This document shows, piece by piece, positions 40,127 to 50,720 of a stretch of 64,000 nt of DNA. The DNA lies in assembly GCA_903929135.1 (NCBI GenBank), contig CAIYTH010000002.1, positions 62,001 to 126,000 on the forward strand, in the 5' to 3' direction. The notes beneath the pieces are model-generated. The model searched no databases. It saw only the letters and a list, made by a program, of their open reading frames with translations, and was not told where the DNA came from. The stretch comes from an uncultured Chlorobiales bacterium. GTDB lineage: Bacteria; Bacteroidota; Chlorobiia; Chlorobiales; Chlorobiaceae. The number at the start of each line of letters is the position of its first letter. The stretch's first letter is position 1. The position numbers were made by a program, and so were the translations under genes.

Positions 40127-41398
40127 ATGACCTTTATAGACCATCTCCGGATTGCCTGGGTCCACCTCAGGGAACGGAAGCGCCAGACCGTGCTGACGGC
40201 GCTCGGCGTCGCCGTCGGTTCAGCCATGATGATCACCACCATCGCGGTGGCTCGCGGGATGTCGCAGAACATTTTCAGCAAGATCATCGACATCGCCCCC
40301 CACATCATCATCGGGGCCGATCGGGTCGTGCCTCTCGTGCCCGACAACGTGATCGGCTTTCAGCCCGGCAGGTTTTCGATGATCGAGAAGCATGTGACGA
40401 CCGACAGGAAGGAGTCCATCAAGAACTATTCGGAGGTGCTGCGCACCATCGGACAGGTCAGGGAGATCGTGGACGTCTCACCGTTCGTATCGAGCAAGCT
40501 GCTGGCGCGCAAAAAGACCCGGTTTGCCCCCTGTATCGCCAAGGGAGTGGTGCCTTCGCGGGAGGTCGACATGGCCAACCTGAAAAAGACCCTGCTCGAG
40601 CCGAACGGCCTCTCGGAACTCGCATGGACCCCGAACGGCATCCTGCTCGGCGACATGCTGGCCGACAAGCTCAGGACGGGCTACCGTGACCGGATCGTGC
40701 TGGTCAGCAAGACGGGGGAGGAGTATCCGGTGACGGTCGTGGGGCGTTTCAGGAGCGGGTTCAATGCCAAGGACCAGCGGGAAGCCTACATCAACCTCGC
40801 CCTCGCCCAGCGCATGGAGGCCCTGCCTGCGAACGCCGTGACCGGTATCGGCATCCGGATCGCCGACATCGCCGTCGCCGATAAGGTGGCGGCCCGCATC
40901 GAGCGCCTGACCGGATACAACACCGAAAGCTGGAGCGAGACCAACAAAAACATCATCGAATTCTACAACCGAAACGGCACCATCACCCTCGTACTCGTCG
41001 GATTCGTCTTCGTCGTGGCAGGACTCGGCGTGGCGTCGGTCATGACCACCATCGTGCTGCAGAAGGTCAAGGATATCGCCATCATGCGCTCCATGGGCGT
41101 GCAGCGCCGGAGCATCACCCGCATCTTCATGCTCGAAGGGTTCATGATCGGCATCATGGGCGTGCTTCTCGGAAGCCCGGTGGGCCACCTGACCTGCCAG
41201 TTCGTCGGATCGATCAGGTTCGAGGCGAGCAGCGCAGGGGTGATCAAGAACGACCGCATCAGCATGGTCGAAACACCGGACTCCCACGTGCTCGTTCTCG
41301 TCTTCGGCATCGTCATCGCCGTTGTCTCGTCGGTTGGGCCGGCTCGCCGGGCCACAGGTTACCTTCCGGTGAAGGTTCTGCGTGGAGAGGTGGGATAA
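40127..41398 (+). CDS. ABC transporter permease, MacB/LolC (FtsX) family
   Basis: A 423-residue permease from the ATG at 40127. One helix lies near the N-terminus (TVLTALGVAVGSAMMITTIAV), followed by a ~230-residue extracytoplasmic domain and three C-terminal helices with the FtsX signature LVGFVFVVAGLGVASVMTTIVLQKVKDIAIMRSMGVQRRSI. These proteins use mechanotransmission to move lipoproteins, lipids or drugs, or to activate hydrolases. No ATPase or periplasmic adaptor gene is beside it: pfk is divergent and ispF convergent. The partner must be encoded elsewhere. Confidence 0.87.
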   Translation: MTFIDHLRIAWVHLRERKRQTVLTALGVAVGSAMMITTIAVARGMSQNIFSKIIDIAPHIIIGADRVVPLVPDNVIGFQPGRFSMIEKHVTTDRKESIKNYSEVLRTIGQVREIVDVSPFVSSKLLARKKTRFAPCIAKGVVPSREVDMANLKKTLLEPNGLSELAWTPNGILLGDMLADKLRTGYRDRIVLVSKTGEEYPVTVVGRFRSGFNAKDQREAYINLALAQRMEALPANAVTGIGIRIADIAVADKVAARIERLTGYNTESWSETNKNIIEFYNRNGTITLVLVGFVFVVAGLGVASVMTTIVLQKVKDIAIMRSMGVQRRSITRIFMLEGFMIGIMGVLLGSPVGHLTCQFVGSIRFEASSAGVIKNDRISMVETPDSHVLVLVFGIVIAVVSSVGPARRATGYLPVKVLRGEVG

Positions 41399-41411
41399 AA
41401 AGGTTCGACAG

Positions 41412-41442
41412 AGGGACGTGATGGACGTCCATGTCGTCCATT
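41412..41442. repeat. short copy of the 9-base repeat with a palindrome
   Basis: Units GGGACGTG-ATGGAC run into the perfect 12-base palindrome ATGGACGTCCAT (41421-41432), then inverted units (GTCGTCCAT). It lies between the convergent permease gene and ispF. Confidence 0.65.
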
Positions 41443-41447
41443 CTCCC

Positions 41448-41915
41448 TTACTCGATGATGCACACCGCGTGGGCGCAGGCGCCCTCTTCGCGGCCGACGT
41501 CGCCCAGTTTCTCGTTGGTGGTTGCCTTGACCGAAACGGCGCTGATGTCGAGATCCAGGCAGCGGGCGATGTTGCGACGCATCTCGGTGATGTACGGGGC
41601 GATTTTCGGGTTTTCGAGCAGCAGCATGGCGTCGACGTTCACCGGGGTGAAGCCCTCCCGGTCGAGCAGGCGGCGGACATGCTTCAGCAGGATCATGCTG
41701 TCGATGTCCTTGAACTCCTGGCTGGTGTTCGGAAAGTGCAGGCCGATGTCGCCGAGCGCCGCCGCTCCGAGGAGCGCGTCGCTTACGGCGTGAAGCAGGA
41801 CGTCGGCATCGCTGTGGCCTTCGAGGCCGGTCGGTGAAGGGATTTCGACGCCGCCGATGACCAGTTTGCGGCCTTCGGCGAACGGGTGGACGTCTATACC
41901 TATTCCTATGCGCAT
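41448..41915 (-). CDS. ispF: 2-C-methyl-D-erythritol 2,4-cyclodiphosphate synthase
   Basis: The fifth step of the MEP isoprenoid pathway, which feeds carotenoid, quinone and chlorophyll-tail synthesis. The ATG at 41915 ([15 protein letters not shown]) gives 155 residues. The zinc ligands are in GIDVHPF and in [18 protein letters not shown], and the [13 protein letters not shown] segment is the substrate loop. The frame opens 34 codons earlier without similarity. It is a single-gene unit. Confidence 0.97.
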   Translation of the reverse strand: MRIGIGIDVHPFAEGRKLVIGGVEIPSPTGLEGHSDADVLLHAVSDALLGAAALGDIGLHFPNTSQEFKDIDSMILLKHVRRLLDREGFTPVNVDAMLLLENPKIAPYITEMRRNIARCLDLDISAVSVKATTNEKLGDVGREEGACAHAVCIIE

Positions 41916-42106
41916 GCTGTAGATGGATTTTCTTGGTGAGATTGCGTGGCTGGAAAGATAGAACAATTCGCGCGAAAACAGAATTCCGTCATGTGTTCGT
42001 TGGCGGTGTCGACGCAAGGAAATTGGTGGTTACCTGATGGGGACGTAAATTGCGATTGCGCAGTACCGGCATTTTCGCCACACTGAAATGATACGGCACG
42101 ATACCC

Positions 42107-43210
42107 ATGAACCTCGATCGACTGCAGCGCTTTTTCTGGTTCTGTGCCGGTACTCCGGCAGAGATCATCGAAAAATATTCAACCGAGCACTCCAAATACC
42201 TCGGCATCGGTGCGACCATTTTCTTCACGGCGCTCTTCGCCGGCCTTTCCGGTGGTTACGCACTCTACTTCGTCTTTTCCGGATCCCCTGCGGCATATGT
42301 CGCGGCGCTCCTGTTCGGCCTCCTCTGGGGGCTGGCCATCTTCAATATCGACCGATACATCGTTTCGAGCATCAAGAAGACCTCGAAAGGTCTGAAGCAG
42401 CTCTATCAGGCCTCGCCGAGGCTCGTGCTGGCCGTCCTCATCGCCATTGTCATCGCCCGTCCCCTTGAACTGAAGATCTTCGACAAGGAGATCCACGACA
42501 AGCTGACGGAACGGTATCTGTCAGATCAGAAAGCCCAGATCGTGAAGGTGCGGGAGTCGTTCAACGAAAAATATGCGCTCGAACTCGCACAGGTGTCAAA
42601 GTACCAAGCGGAGTACGATGCGCTCAGCAGTGAGACGGGCAAACTTCGCGAGGAGCTGAAATCCGAGGTGTTCGGCACGAAGACCGGCACGACATCGGGA
42701 ATCACCGGTTATGGCCCCTATGCGAAGAACAAGGAGGCCGTGGTTCAGGGCAAGGACGTCCGCCTGCAATACCTGTCAAGGGAGCTGGCGACGCTCGAGG
42801 AGTTCCTGAGCCGGCAGAAGGCTGCCGAAGGGATCAACAACCAGATGATGCTGACCGAATCGGTGCTTGACGCCAAGGCGGCGCGGGCCGGCTTCGCCGA
42901 CAGGAACTGGGCGCTCGGGGCGCTTACCCAGGCCACCAGCGATGTCAGCCGCTCTTCGGCGAACGCCGTGTCCTTCATCACCCTGCTTTTTATCGCGTTC
43001 GAATGCGCTCCCCTGATCGTCAAGCTGCTCTCCGATGCAGGTCCTTCGGACGTCGAGCTGTATGAGACGGAGTCGAGGATCATCGCCCAGCTGACCAACA
43101 CCACGTTCCTCAACAGGAACCGCATGATCCGCCAGTACCGGGCACTCGGATTCGGGGCCGGAAGCAAAGGCCGCAAACGCACGCTCGGCTACCGGAGAGG
43201 GGGACGGTAG
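42107..43210 (+). CDS. DUF4407 membrane protein
   Basis: A 367-residue protein. The DUF4407 pattern is clear: FFWFCAGTPAEIIEKYSTEHSKYLGIG, two close helices, GLLWGLAIFNIDRYIVSSIKK, a third helix ending IVIARPLELKIFDKEI, a long charged coiled-coil central region, and a fourth helix FITLLFIAFECAPLIVKLLSDAGP. A basic C-terminus follows. The family is widespread in Bacteroidetes and Chlorobi and its function is unknown. It is monocistronic and convergent with pyrD. Confidence 0.85.
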   Translation: MNLDRLQRFFWFCAGTPAEIIEKYSTEHSKYLGIGATIFFTALFAGLSGGYALYFVFSGSPAAYVAALLFGLLWGLAIFNIDRYIVSSIKKTSKGLKQLYQASPRLVLAVLIAIVIARPLELKIFDKEIHDKLTERYLSDQKAQIVKVRESFNEKYALELAQVSKYQAEYDALSSETGKLREELKSEVFGTKTGTTSGITGYGPYAKNKEAVVQGKDVRLQYLSRELATLEEFLSRQKAAEGINNQMMLTESVLDAKAARAGFADRNWALGALTQATSDVSRSSANAVSFITLLFIAFECAPLIVKLLSDAGPSDVELYETESRIIAQLTNTTFLNRNRMIRQYRALGFGAGSKGRKRTLGYRRGGR

Positions 43211-43231
43211 TGGCGAGTGACGAGGAAGATG

Positions 43232-43356
43232 ATGGACGAAGTGGACGGGGAAATCATGGACAGCATGGACGAAATGGACGATGCAGCAAGGGAGGATCAG
43301 CTGGATTTCCCATAGTCCATAAAGTCCAGCAGGTCCACAACGTCCACTTCGTCCAT
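43232..43356. repeat. 9-base repeat as a long inverted repeat
   Basis: The left arm has RTGGACNNN units at 43232-43247 and three more at about 43256-43282. The right arm at 43312-43356 is five complete units in inverted orientation. The outer 16 bases (43232-43247 and 43341-43356) are perfectly complementary. The structure fills the gap between the convergent DUF4407 and pyrD genes and could form a large hairpin. Confidence 0.85.
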
Positions 43357-43373
43357 GCGCTTTTGTTCACGCA

Positions 43374-44321
43374 TCATTCAACTATCAGACTTCCCACATA
43401 CTCACTGAACGCGGGTGCGCCAGGTTGCGAGAAGTAATTGTCGATTGCTTTTGCGATCTTTTCACCGATGTCAGGGTACACGAAGTTCATGGTGCCGATC
43501 TGCACGGCGCTGGCCCCTACGAGCAGGAACTCCATCGCGTCCTCGAAGCTTGCGATACCGCCCATGCCGACTACCGGGATCTTCACTGCCCGGGAGACTT
43601 CCCACACCTTTGCCAGGGCGATCGGCTTGATCGCCGGTCCCGAGAGGCCTCCGGTGACGTTTTTGAGCAGCGGCTTGCGGGAGCGGTAGTCCACCGCCAT
43701 GCCTACGACGGTGTTGATCAGGGACACCGAGTCGGCTCCGGCCTCTTCGGCCGCAAGGGCGATCGTGCTGATCGACGTGACGTTCGGGGTGAGCTTGACC
43801 ATCAGGTGGCGGCCGGTGATGGCCCGGATCGTGGAGACGATCTCCCTGGTGGCGTCAGGGCTGACCCCCATGATCATGCATTCGCCTTTCACGTTCGGGC
43901 AGGAGAGGTTCAGTTCATAGGCGGCGATCCCTTCGATGCCGTCGAGCCTTTCGACCACCTGGCGATAGTCGTCGATCGATTTGCCGGCGATGTTGACGAT
44001 CACCCTGGTGTCGAGCTGCTGCAGGAACGGGACCTTGTCGGTGACGAAGCGGTCCAGGCCGACATTGGCCAGGCCGATGGCGTTGATCATGCCGCAGGCC
44101 GTCTCGGCGATCCGCTGGGGCTTGTTTCCCGTTCTGGGTTCGGGCGAGATGGCCTTGGTGACCAGTCCGCCGATCTTCCCGAGGTCGCAGAGCCCGGAAA
44201 GCTCCTCCCCGTAGGAGACGGTGCCGGAGGCGAGCATGACCGGCGACCGGAGGTCGAGCCCCCTGCCCAGGCTTACGGAGGCAGGGGAGCTCGATGCTGA
44301 CGATGTTGATGAGGTCATCAT
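43374..44321 (-). CDS. pyrD: dihydroorotate dehydrogenase, class 1B catalytic subunit
   Basis: It oxidises dihydroorotate to orotate in pyrimidine synthesis, 315 residues. A Ser/Thr/Ala-rich lead of about 15 residues precedes the core. FMN-barrel features are VMLASGTVSYGEE, the catalytic Cys in ELNLSCPNVKGE (Cys marks class 1), MVKLTPNVTSI, and VVGMGGIASFEDAMEFLLVGASAVQIGT. Class 1B enzymes pair with the PyrK iron-sulfur flavoprotein, which is not adjacent. It is 16 bases downstream of the glucan phosphorylase, so probably co-transcribed. Confidence 0.94.
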   Translation of the reverse strand: MMTSSTSSASSSPASVSLGRGLDLRSPVMLASGTVSYGEELSGLCDLGKIGGLVTKAISPEPRTGNKPQRIAETACGMINAIGLANVGLDRFVTDKVPFLQQLDTRVIVNIAGKSIDDYRQVVERLDGIEGIAAYELNLSCPNVKGECMIMGVSPDATREIVSTIRAITGRHLMVKLTPNVTSISTIALAAEEAGADSVSLINTVVGMAVDYRSRKPLLKNVTGGLSGPAIKPIALAKVWEVSRAVKIPVVGMGGIASFEDAMEFLLVGASAVQIGTMNFVYPDIGEKIAKAIDNYFSQPGAPAFSEYVGSLIVE

Positions 44322-44337
44322 GCTGCTTCGGTTGGGC

Positions 44338-46458
44338 TCAGACGCGGGGTTCCTTGAGGTAGTAGCGCATCGTGTACTCCTTGACCATGCGGTCGGTGCT
44401 GTAGACCGGTGCGATGCTGGCGATGGCGTTGCGCACGTTCTTCAGCCATTTTACCGGGACGTTGTGTTCGTTGCGCTCGTAGAATGTCGGTATGATCTGG
44501 TTCTCCATAACTTCGTAGAGCCTGCCGGCATCCTGCACATACTGCTCATCGTAGTTGTCGCTCTCCTCTCCGTTGCCGATCGACCAGCCGTTGGTGCCGT
44601 TGTAGGCTTCGCACCACCAGCCGTCCATGATGCTGAGGTTCAGGCCGCCGTGCAGCACGGTCTTCTGTCCCGAGGTGCCGCTGGCCTCCATCGGCCTCAC
44701 CGGGTTGTTCAGCCAGACGTCGACGCCCGATACCAGGCGCTTTGCCACGCCGAGGTTGTAGTTCTCGAGGAAGATGACCTTGCCGAGGAACTGCGGTCGC
44801 CGTGATAATTCGACGATCTGACGGATGTACTCCTTGCCGGCGTCATCGTGCGGGTGCGCCTTGCCAGCAAAGATGAGCTGGACCGGCATGACCGGGTTGT
44901 TGATGATTGCGTTCAGGCGGTCGAGGTCCTGGAAGATCAGGGGCGCACGCTTGTAGGTCGCGAAACGTCGGGCGAAGCCGATGGTCAGGACGTCCGGAGA
45001 GAGCGAGCTCTTGGCCGACCTGGAGGAGTCCGCCGGCTTGTAGGGGGTGAACTGGTGCTGGTGGTAGAGCTGGTTCGACAGGTAACGGGAGATGAAGTCG
45101 ATCAGGTTGCGTTTCAGACGGTAGCGCAGGCACCAGAGGTCGACGTCGGAGACTTTGGCAAGTGCTGCTTCTGCCGACGCTCTTGAGGAAAAGAGGTTTT
45201 CGATGTTCTCGGCATGGTTTCTCCAGAACCGTTCGGTGAAGCCGCTGCTCCAGCTTTTGGTATGGATGCCGTTGGTGATGTGGCCGATCGGCACCTGTGC
45301 GGTGTCGGTGGTGCCGTAGAGGTGCTTCCACATCTCCCTCGAAACCTCGCCGTGCAGCTTCGAGACGCCGTTGGCGCATCTGGAGAGCCTCAGCGAAAGC
45401 ACGGTCATGGTGAAGAGCCCGTAGGTGTTCTGAGGGTCTTCGGAACCGAGTCGCATGACATCTTCGAAATCGATACCGCAATTCGTCAGGTATTTGTCGA
45501 AGGTGTAGTGCATCATGTCACGCGAAAAGCGGTCATGGCCGGCCGGAACCGGGGTGTGTGTGGTGAAGACGCACTGTTCCTTGACTTTTCCGATGGCTTC
45601 CTCGAACTTCACGCCCTCTTCGATCTGCTTGGCAAGAAGCTCCAGCGTCAGGAATGCCGAGTGCCCCTCGTTCATATGGTAGACCGCCGGAGAGAGGTGC
45701 AGGGCTTCGAGCAGCTTGACGCCGCCGATGCCGAGCAGGATCTCCTGGTTGATTCTCATGTTCTGGTCGCCACCGTAAACACGCGAGCAGATTTCGCGGT
45801 AATGGGATTCGTTGGCCGGGATGTTGGTGTCGAGCAGGTAGAGCGTGGCGCGACCGACCTTGAGGCTCCATGCCTGCGCATACACGGTGCTCTGGGCGAT
45901 GGTAACTTCGATGATCAGGTCCTTGCCGTCCTTGGTGGTGACCTTCTCGACCGGCAGGCTCTCCGGATACTGCAGGGGATAGTCCTCGATCTGCCAGCCG
46001 TCATGGTTCAGGTACTGGCGGAAATAGCCCTCTTTGTAAAACAGGGTGATGCCGACGAAGTTGAGGCCGAGGTCGCTGGCCGACTTGATGTGGTCGCCGG
46101 AGAGGATGCCGAGGCCGCCGGAGTAGATGCGGAGGCTCTCATGGATACCGAATTCGGCGCTGAAGTAGGCTACGGGATTGGCGACGAGTTCGGGAGCGTG
46201 TTCTGCGGCCCAGGTTTTGGTGTCAGCCATGTAGTCGTCGAAGCGCTGCTTGACGTGGGCGATACGGCTGCCGAATTCGCATTCGCAGCGGGCTTCGAGC
46301 TCGTCGGTCGAAATGTGCCTGAGCAGTTCGACAGGGTTATGGTTGACCCGTTCCCACAGGAGCGGCGAAAGGTTCTTGAAAAGATCTTTTGCCTCGGTGT
46401 CCCATGACCACCACAGGTTGCGTGATATTTTTTTTACGGCGCTGGTATTTTTCGACAT
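44338..46458 (-). CDS. glgP: alpha-glucan (glycogen) phosphorylase
   Basis: It releases glucose-1-phosphate from glycogen or maltodextrin, 706 residues, the short bacterial/archaeal class. The N-terminal DUF3417 segment begins KISRNLWWSWDTEAKDLF. YFSAEFGIHESLRIYSGGLG and GDHIKSASDLGLNFVGITL follow. The PLP-binding site is MEASGTSGQKTVLHGGLNLS, where the Lys after GQ carries the cofactor. It fits the glycogen reserve of green sulfur bacteria and the PPi-type PFK at 39 kb. pyrD lies 16 bases downstream. Confidence 0.95.
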   Translation of the reverse strand: MSKNTSAVKKISRNLWWSWDTEAKDLFKNLSPLLWERVNHNPVELLRHISTDELEARCECEFGSRIAHVKQRFDDYMADTKTWAAEHAPELVANPVAYFSAEFGIHESLRIYSGGLGILSGDHIKSASDLGLNFVGITLFYKEGYFRQYLNHDGWQIEDYPLQYPESLPVEKVTTKDGKDLIIEVTIAQSTVYAQAWSLKVGRATLYLLDTNIPANESHYREICSRVYGGDQNMRINQEILLGIGGVKLLEALHLSPAVYHMNEGHSAFLTLELLAKQIEEGVKFEEAIGKVKEQCVFTTHTPVPAGHDRFSRDMMHYTFDKYLTNCGIDFEDVMRLGSEDPQNTYGLFTMTVLSLRLSRCANGVSKLHGEVSREMWKHLYGTTDTAQVPIGHITNGIHTKSWSSGFTERFWRNHAENIENLFSSRASAEAALAKVSDVDLWCLRYRLKRNLIDFISRYLSNQLYHQHQFTPYKPADSSRSAKSSLSPDVLTIGFARRFATYKRAPLIFQDLDRLNAIINNPVMPVQLIFAGKAHPHDDAGKEYIRQIVELSRRPQFLGKVIFLENYNLGVAKRLVSGVDVWLNNPVRPMEASGTSGQKTVLHGGLNLSIMDGWWCEAYNGTNGWSIGNGEESDNYDEQYVQDAGRLYEVMENQIIPTFYERNEHNVPVKWLKNVRNAIASIAPVYSTDRMVKEYTMRYYLKEPRV

Positions 46459-46654
46459 TGTGGCTTTATAGATGTTGCTGTGCGCCTTTGATGGCGCAGG
46501 TTCAGAAAAGGCTGTATCTTGTGGTCGGCGGGAATCCCGAAATGGGCGCCGGTAATTAACTACGAGGGGGCGGTGACGTCCGCGTTTTTTCTTTACCCCG
46601 GTTCATGAATCAGGCTAATTTAAGGCATTAAAGCATTAAAACCTCACTAAGCAA

Positions 46655-47524
46655 GTGTCTGTTGACCAGAAAGTGACTGTGGCGCATCTTTCCGACCTGC
46701 ATATCGTCGGAAAAAACGACCGCCGGCAGCTCGATCGCCTTGACCGGATGCTGGATGAAATCGTCCGGAAAGGGTACGACCATCTCGTCATGACCGGTGA
46801 CCTGATCGACACCGCCAGCCCCGACGACTGGCTCGTCGTCAGGGACGCCCTCTCGAAACACGGCCTGTTCGAGCTTGGCCGGACGACCGTGCTTCCCGGA
46901 AACCATGACCTGATCCACCTGGAAGAGGAGCTGCGTTTTTATCATGCCCTGAATCCGGACGACAGCGGCCGGAAACGCCGGGTGACGGAGCGCCTGCAGA
47001 AGTTCTGCACCGTTTTCAGGCCGTTGATCACCGATGACGGCGATGCGGACGCAGGATTTCCGCTCGTCAAGGTGCTTCGCTTCGGGGAGATAAAACTCGC
47101 CTTCGTGGCCATCAGTTCCGTGCTCCCGTGGTCGGGTTCCGACAATCCCCTCGGTGCGAGGGGTTACGCCTCGCCTGGCGCCCTGCGTGCGCTCGTCGCC
47201 AGTCCCGTCGTCGATGCGCTTGCCGGCAGCTTCGTGATCGGCCTCTGCCACCATGCCTACAGGGTCTACGGCACCGATGCCCTCGTTGACCAGGCGTTTG
47301 ACTGGACCATGCAGTTCAAGAATCGTGAAGAGTTCATCGGGGCCATGAAGATTCTCAGGGCCAGGCTGGTCATGCACGGGCATTTCCACCGGTTCCAGGC
47401 CTACCAGGCCGACGGCCTCAACTTCATCAACGGCGGCAGCTTCCGCTACGGTCCGGAGCGCTACGGCGAGGTTTCGATCGGCTCCGACGGCACCTGGGAG
47501 CACCAGTTCCTGACCCTGCAATGA
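46655..47524 (+). CDS. calcineurin-like metallophosphoesterase (GTG start)
   Basis: A 289-residue dinuclear phosphoesterase. All metal-binding motifs are seen: HLSDLHIVG, VMTGDLIDTASPDDW, VLPGNHDLIHL, LCHHAYRVYG and MHGHFHRFQAY. It resembles the 3',5'-cAMP phosphodiesterase/LpxH-like broad family, but the substrate cannot be chosen. The start is GTG at 46655. It is divergent from glgP and convergent with the ferritin-like gene, 7 bases away. Confidence 0.88.
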   Translation: MSVDQKVTVAHLSDLHIVGKNDRRQLDRLDRMLDEIVRKGYDHLVMTGDLIDTASPDDWLVVRDALSKHGLFELGRTTVLPGNHDLIHLEEELRFYHALNPDDSGRKRRVTERLQKFCTVFRPLITDDGDADAGFPLVKVLRFGEIKLAFVAISSVLPWSGSDNPLGARGYASPGALRALVASPVVDALAGSFVIGLCHHAYRVYGTDALVDQAFDWTMQFKNREEFIGAMKILRARLVMHGHFHRFQAYQADGLNFINGGSFRYGPERYGEVSIGSDGTWEHQFLTLQ

Positions 47525-47531
47525 ACAGGGC

Positions 47532-48023
47532 TCAGAGCGTCGTCGCAATCCTGATGCCGTTCTCCTTCATGTAGTCGCGGATCCTGTGGGCGTGGTTCTG
47601 GTCTTCGCTGGCGAGCTGCTTGAAAAGTTCGGCCGTCAGGGAACCGGTCTCGCTCTCCATGAACTCCTGGAAATGGGATTCTCCGGCCGACATCTCGATC
47701 TTCAGGGCCAGGTTCAGCGCATCTTCCCTGGATCCGGGGTTTGATGCGAATCGCTCGATCTCCGTCAGGATGACGCCGTTGTTCGCCTTGAGGGCTTCGA
47801 TGTCCCTGGAGAGCAGGTTCTCCGGGAAAAACGCGAGCGGCTGTGGCTGCTTTTTTTCCTGCTGGAGCAGTACCGCGTGGCTCCGCTCCTCCATGGAAAG
47901 CTGCCACCAGAAATCCTCGTCCTCAGCAAAGCGGTCATTGAAGAGCGTGTAGAGCTTCGCAAGGTTCAGTTCGAGCTGGATCGATTCGTCGAGAAGAGAT
48001 GCAACGGTTGGTGACATGGCCAT
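47532..48023 (-). CDS. ferritin-like/rubrerythrin-type protein
   Basis: A four-helix-bundle protein of 163 residues from the ATG at 48023; ATG 48017 is equally possible. The helices carry the di-iron-type pattern: Glu in DESIQLELNLAKLYTLF, ExxH in MEERSHAVLL, Glu in the third helix IEMSAGESHFQEFME, and ExxH-like SEDQNHAHRI in the fourth. It lacks the rubredoxin domain of rubrerythrins. A role in peroxide or iron handling is likely from the family, not shown. The frame extends to 48101 over the next, divergent gene and that part is not coding. Confidence 0.82.
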   Translation of the reverse strand: MAMSPTVASLLDESIQLELNLAKLYTLFNDRFAEDEDFWWQLSMEERSHAVLLQQEKKQPQPLAFFPENLLSRDIEALKANNGVILTEIERFASNPGSREDALNLALKIEMSAGESHFQEFMESETGSLTAELFKQLASEDQNHAHRIRDYMKENGIRIATTL

Positions 48024-48542
48024 GAGCGGATGAAGTGGTTGAAACGAGTTCCAAGATAACGAACGGCCGGGTAATTTCCCGTCCGTCCAATTCGGTCGCA
48101 ATGCTCAAATCGATCATATCGGGGGGGCAGACCGGGGTCGATCGCGGTGCCCTCGACGCAGCGCTCGCCTCAGGGATCGACCATGGCGGGTGGTGTCCTC
48201 ACGGTCGACGCTCGGAAGACGGAGGGATTCCGTCACGCTACCGGCTCGTCGAGACGCCTGCAGATAACTATGCGGTAAGGACTGCCTTGAATGTAAGGGA
48301 TTCGGACGGCACCCTTGTCCTGACGCGGGGAGGTGAGCCTGCCGGGGGCACGAAGCTGACGCTCGAGTGTGCAAGACGTTACGGACGGCCGTGCCTGACG
48401 GTTGTGCTCGACGGCACCGGGGAGGCCGGCATGGTCGCCGACTGGATCGATGCCTGGAAGATATCGGTGCTGAATGTCGCGGGTCCGAGGGAGAGCTCCT
48501 GCCAGGGCATCTGGGGTGATGCCCGGCGCTTCGTGGAGATGG

Positions 48543-50399
<1,857 letters not shown>

Positions 50400-50600
50400 G
50401 CAGTGTCGTATTGGTAAAAAACTTGTGAAGTCGACCGTACTGAAATTTAACAATTAACCGACGTTCAGAAAATCCGTCAAGTATAAAAAAATGTCGCCCC
50501 AAGTCAAAGCTCCAAAAGGGGGCGGTGAGTTTCCGCCGCATGGATCGCAGAATGAATGCAGCGGATGGCGATGCGGGGATTTCGCGCGCGGTCCGGCGAA

Positions 50601-50647
50601 GTCCGGAAGTTTTTTTAGATTACATGGATTTCATGTAATTTCCGGAC
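50601..50647 (+). promoter_or_regulatory. two-stage hairpin in the ribBA leader
   Basis: The outer stem is GTCCGGAA (50601-50608) with TTCCGGAC (50640-50647). The inner stem is ATTACATG (50619-50626) with CATGTAAT (50632-50639). A 10-base T-rich bulge lies on the 5' side. All 16 pairs are perfect. It lies 73 bases before the ribBA start codon and could be an operator or an RNA control element. The rest of the 321-base gap between carB and ribBA shows nothing else I can name. Confidence 0.5.
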
Positions 50648-50720
50648 CTGAAACACATCGCTCCCGCTGACCTCAGCGGAAATGCCATTTCAAGCGCCAT
50701 TCAAGCATCTAACCCACGAG

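Noticed and set aside
50461-50720. FMN riboswitch upstream of ribBA
   Set aside because: The segment has GGTGAGTTTCC and GGTCCGGCGAAGTCCGG, which recall parts of the element, but the conserved ACCGGCGGT core and the closing arrangement are missing.
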